Shown here: positions 60,949-64,000 of the stretch, in pieces | Position numbering within the stretch: position 1 is the stretch's first letter | How the letters are laid out: each line of letters opens with the position of its first letter | NCBI GenBank assembly: GCA_964564625.1 | Contig: CAZMBE010000001.1 | Coordinates: forward strand, 62,001-126,000 | Length of the DNA stretch: 64,000 nt | Origin: UBA2185 sp964564625 | GTDB taxonomy: Bacteria > Desulfobacterota > Syntrophia > Syntrophales > UBA2185 | Direction: 5' to 3' | Program-made: the position numbers and the translations under genes | Notes under the pieces: model-generated | Database searches by the model: none | Told to the model about the DNA's origin: nothing | The model's input: the letters and a program-made list of their open reading frames with translations, nothing else

Positions 60949-63258
60949 TTATTTTACTCTCCACATCATCCCTGAAGCGGTGTCGGAAACCTCAATGCCC
61001 ATATCAAGAAGTTTCTTCCTAATCTCATCAGAAGCTCTCCAATTACCCGCCTTCCTCAAATCTTTTCTTTCTTGCAACAACCGTAATGCCTCTTCGCTTA
61101 ATGCCTCTTCCTTAAAGTTTATTACTCCGAGCACAGAATCCATCTTTATCATGATATCGAGCACATCGCCTCTTTCTTTTTCGTTCAATAGCCCCCTGGA
61201 AAGAGGAACGCCGATCTGTCTTACAAATTCAAAAAGTGAAGCCAGCGCACTTGATATGTTAAAATCATCATCCAGGGCACCTGAAAATTTCTGTTTCACA
61301 TCATAGATACATTGATCGGTGTCCAAATAACCAATCCCGGGAGTAACTCGGATCAACTGCTGAATAAATCTATTCAATTTTCTGACAGTATTCTTCGCAG
61401 TATCCAGTGCTCCAAAAGAGAAATTGAGAGGCTTGCGATAGTGCGTGCTTAAAAGAAAAAATCGTATTTCTCTGCCACCATATCCCATCCTTTCTAACTC
61501 ATCTATTGTTCTCACATTATTTAAAGAACGGGACATTTTTTTGTCATCTACCATAACCAGTTCCGTATTAATCCAATAGTTTGCCATGCGTTTTCCCGTG
61601 GCACCTTTCCCTATGGCCATGACATTTTCGCAGTGTGGAAATACAACATCAGTCCCGCTCGCATGTATATCAAAAGTATCTGATAGATATTTAAGAGAAA
61701 TAGCCGCACACTCAAGGTGCCAGCTTGGTCTCACATTACCCCAACGGGTTTTAAAGTAAATACCCCTCTTTAATTCATTTAACGTAGACCTCTTCAGGAG
61801 CGTAAAGTCTGTGGGGCTGTCTTTTTCATAATCATCCAAATCAATCGTTTTACCGGGCTTAACTTTTTTAAGGTCAATGTGTGAAAGTCGTCCGTAACCA
61901 TCAATTTTAGATATGTCAAAGTATACTGACCTTAACTTTTCATATGCACACCCTTTTTCCACGAGCTTCTCAACAAGTTTCACCATATCCTCAACATTCT
62001 CACTCGCTCTTGGGTACATTTCTTCCTGCTTTATATTTAACTTTCCGATATCATGCAGAAACGCCCTTGTGCATTGTTCTGTATGTGTACTAAGTTCCAC
62101 GTTGGCCTGTTCTGCCTCTCTGATCGATCTGTCGTCCAGGTCTATGATATTCATCACATGTCTGACTTTATACCCTTTAAACTCAAGGTAGCGTCTCATC
62201 ATATCAGAGACGACAAACCGGCGATAGTTTCCTACGTGGGGAACCTCATGAACAGTGGGACCGCATGAATGCATCAGGATTTCTTCAGAATGAATCGGTT
62301 TGAAAAATTCCTTTTCTCTGGTCAATGTGTTATAGAGTCGCAAGGTGGATTGTTCCTTATCGGCGAAGAGTTCTGTGCTAAGATATCGTTCCCCTCCGTC
62401 AGGGAGGATCACCACAATGAGTCCTTTCTCCATTTCCTTTGCTTTCTGGATAGCTACATGCATGGCAGCTCCTGAACTCATACCTGCCAGAATACCCTCT
62501 TCACGGGCGAGTTTTCTCGCCATTTCAAATGCGTCTTCGTCAAGGATATTTATTTTTTCGTCCAGTTGATTTTTATCAAAAATACCCGGGCGGTAGGATT
62601 CTTTCATATTTTTCAGACCCTGAATTTTATGCTGAAGGTAAGGCTCTACCCCTATAATCTTGATGTTAGCATTGTATTCCTTAAGACGCTTCGAAACCCC
62701 CATAGCAGTACCCGTCGTCCCGAGGGTTGCCACCACCATCGTCACCGCACCCCCCGTCTGCCGCCAAATTTCTTCACCGGTACCCAAATAATGGGCCATC
62801 ATATTATCAGCGTTATTGAACTGGTCTGTCCCAAAATACTTTCCCGGATTCTGAAGCATCATGTTGTATGCAACTTCAATGGCTCCATCTGTGCCGAGGT
62901 TTGCCGGGGTAAAGTGTAATTCCGCTCCCATAGCCCTGAGGATTTTTTTTCTCTCCTCACTGGCAGATTCTGACATAGCCAGGCATAATCTGTATCCCTT
63001 AGCTGCAGCAACGAGGGCAAGACCGATACCCGTATTGCCACTCGTTGCCTCCAGAATGATCATATCTTTCGACAACTCGCCCCTCTTTTCTGCTTCATTC
63101 ACCATATGAAGGGCTACTCTATCCTTTATGGATCCTCCGGGGTTGAAACTTTCAAGCTTCGCATAAATTGTCACGTTCTCATTGGGATTCAATCTACGGA
63201 TTTCCACAAGGGGGGTATTCCCGATAGTATCTATGATGCTATTAGTAATTCTTTGCAT
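60949..63258 (-). CDS. Fusion of cysteine synthase and a divergent cysteinyl-tRNA synthetase
   Basis: One uninterrupted reading frame of 769 residues. Residues 1-300 are an O-acetylserine sulfhydrylase-type PLP enzyme: NPGGSIKDR with the Schiff-base Lys45, ATSGNTGIGLA, TLGTTGTAMGV, and LPDGGERYLST. From about residue 305 a complete CysRS-like protein follows (LRLYNTLTREKEFFKP). Its catalytic marks are altered: HVGN at 341-344 instead of HIGH, KMSRS at 574-578 instead of KMSKS, and PHCENV at 541-546 where the normal protein has PHHENE, so the zinc-binding glutamate is valine. Cys332, Cys517 (WHLEC) and His542 are kept. The tRNA-binding C-terminal region is kept (DEIRKKLLDMGIEV, TASGMMWRVK). 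It could make cysteine and pass it to an adenylating domain, charging tRNA or another acceptor. Confidence 0.9.
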   Translation of the reverse strand: MQRITNSIIDTIGNTPLVEIRRLNPNENVTIYAKLESFNPGGSIKDRVALHMVNEAEKRGELSKDMIILEATSGNTGIGLALVAAAKGYRLCLAMSESASEERKKILRAMGAELHFTPANLGTDGAIEVAYNMMLQNPGKYFGTDQFNNADNMMAHYLGTGEEIWRQTGGAVTMVVATLGTTGTAMGVSKRLKEYNANIKIIGVEPYLQHKIQGLKNMKESYRPGIFDKNQLDEKINILDEDAFEMARKLAREEGILAGMSSGAAMHVAIQKAKEMEKGLIVVILPDGGERYLSTELFADKEQSTLRLYNTLTREKEFFKPIHSEEILMHSCGPTVHEVPHVGNYRRFVVSDMMRRYLEFKGYKVRHVMNIIDLDDRSIREAEQANVELSTHTEQCTRAFLHDIGKLNIKQEEMYPRASENVEDMVKLVEKLVEKGCAYEKLRSVYFDISKIDGYGRLSHIDLKKVKPGKTIDLDDYEKDSPTDFTLLKRSTLNELKRGIYFKTRWGNVRPSWHLECAAISLKYLSDTFDIHASGTDVVFPHCENVMAIGKGATGKRMANYWINTELVMVDDKKMSRSLNNVRTIDELERMGYGGREIRFFLLSTHYRKPLNFSFGALDTAKNTVRKLNRFIQQLIRVTPGIGYLDTDQCIYDVKQKFSGALDDDFNISSALASLFEFVRQIGVPLSRGLLNEKERGDVLDIMIKMDSVLGVINFKEEALSEEALRLLQERKDLRKAGNWRASDEIRKKLLDMGIEVSDTASGMMWRVK

Positions 63259-63313
63259 TATGATAGTAATGATAGTTTAGAACAGATATTAGACTGAGAG
63301 ATCATTTAAGATT

Positions 63314-63730
63314 TTAACTGTCAAATTTGGGTACGGGAATTTTAAAGAATTGAACCCCTACCTCCTTGAGAATCTCTTCTTCATTCTCAGTGGTGGTCCC
63401 CTTGATATTTCTTTTCTCTTCCTCCCCGTGATGTATTTTCAAAGCCACTTCCGCGAACTCAGGACCAACATCATCAAAATTCTTGTTCACATATTCATGA
63501 AATAGTTTTAGAGCTTTAGGCAGAGAAAATTCTTCTGCGCTCCCCCTGCGCGATGTCCTGACATCCCTTGCCATGACGGAAATTGTAGAGGGTACTAATT
63601 CTACATCAACATTTCCACACACAGGACAGACTATAAGCTTTTCAGATTTCTGGTGTTCAAAAGCACTCCGATCCTTGAACCACCCCTCGAATTTATGACC
63701 TTTTTCACAGTTGAGATCGTATATTATCAT
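63314..63730 (-). CDS. DUF1178-family protein
   Basis: A 138-residue protein beginning MIIYDLNCEKGHKFEGWFKD, a pattern of this family, with a CPVCGN cysteine pair near residue 35 that could bind zinc with the earlier Cys8 and His12. The middle part is charged and probably helical (KALKLFHEYVNKNFDDVGPE). No function is known. It lies 55 bases upstream of the CysK-CysRS fusion on the same strand. Confidence 0.82.
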   Translation of the reverse strand: MIIYDLNCEKGHKFEGWFKDRSAFEHQKSEKLIVCPVCGNVDVELVPSTISVMARDVRTSRRGSAEEFSLPKALKLFHEYVNKNFDDVGPEFAEVALKIHHGEEEKRNIKGTTTENEEEILKEVGVQFFKIPVPKFDS

Positions 63731-64000
63731 GGGCTACGTTCTTTCGATAGATATAATTACAAAAAATGTTCTTTCCCTTATTGTTGTAGGAAGGATTTGA
63801 AAATGCAAGACTTTTTTTCAATAATCTTATATGAGCTTTGAACCTCTTTCCCACGTCCCCGCTATTTGTCTGTAATATGATTAATACCAGACCTTAAGTC
63901 CTTGTAGCTCCTCAGCATTTCACTTGCATTATGAAGTTGTTATCAACTTTTTTCGAGATGAAATAAAAATAATTATGGACATTTACCGATAAATTTTATA

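Overview
The window is a stretch of a Gram-negative bacterial chromosome. LptD, an O-antigen ligase, a Wzz-type chain-length protein and LPS-core type enzymes show an outer membrane. The gene order, the MarR_EPS-type regulator, the zinc-type ribosomal proteins and the AMMECR1/Memo pair suggest a deltaproteobacterium-like (Desulfobacterota, perhaps Syntrophales-like) organism. That placement is inference; no 16S gene is present. Most genes lie on the minus strand, so they read from high to low coordinates.

Region 1 (1-15.6 kb) is a surface-polysaccharide locus. From a MarR_EPS-type regulator it runs through wzz, legB and legC, a decayed fragment of legG/neuC, an IS5-family element, neuA/legF, a glycosyltransferase, neuB/legI, neuD/legH and ptmE, to the start of one more gene at the window edge. 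This is a nonulosonic (legionaminic-type) acid pathway. The hydrolysing 2-epimerase (LegG/NeuC) survives only as about 35 codons carrying an internal TAG and cut off by the IS. To the right are an O-antigen ligase, two glycosyltransferases, two kinase-like proteins and a six-helix membrane protein of unknown role, with uneven base composition.

Region 2 (15.8-26.6 kb) holds unrelated housekeeping genes: a nucleoside-recognition membrane protein, a PhzF-like protein, a canonical cysteinyl-tRNA synthetase, argC, rplM-rpsI, lptD, folC, a class II cyclic-nucleotide phosphodiesterase-like protein and a small EF-Tu domain 2 protein.

Region 3 (26.7-59.3 kb) is one nearly unbroken translation/transcription cluster. 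In transcription order it runs tRNA-Thr(TGT)-Tyr-Gly-Thr(GGT)-rpmG-tRNA-Trp-secE-nusG-rplKAJL-rpoBC-rpsLG-fusA-tuf, then the S10, spc and alpha operons to rplQ, and ends at a strong terminator. An L10-type leader precedes rplJ. No tuf lies beside the tRNAs and no adk lies between secY and map.

Region 4 (59.5-63.7 kb) is a tight four-gene set: a DUF1178 protein, a 769-residue cysteine synthase/cysteinyl-tRNA synthetase fusion, Memo and AMMECR1. The CysRS half of the fusion has altered HIGH, KMSKS and zinc-site residues, while a normal CysS lies 42 kb away. I consider this the most interesting part of the window.
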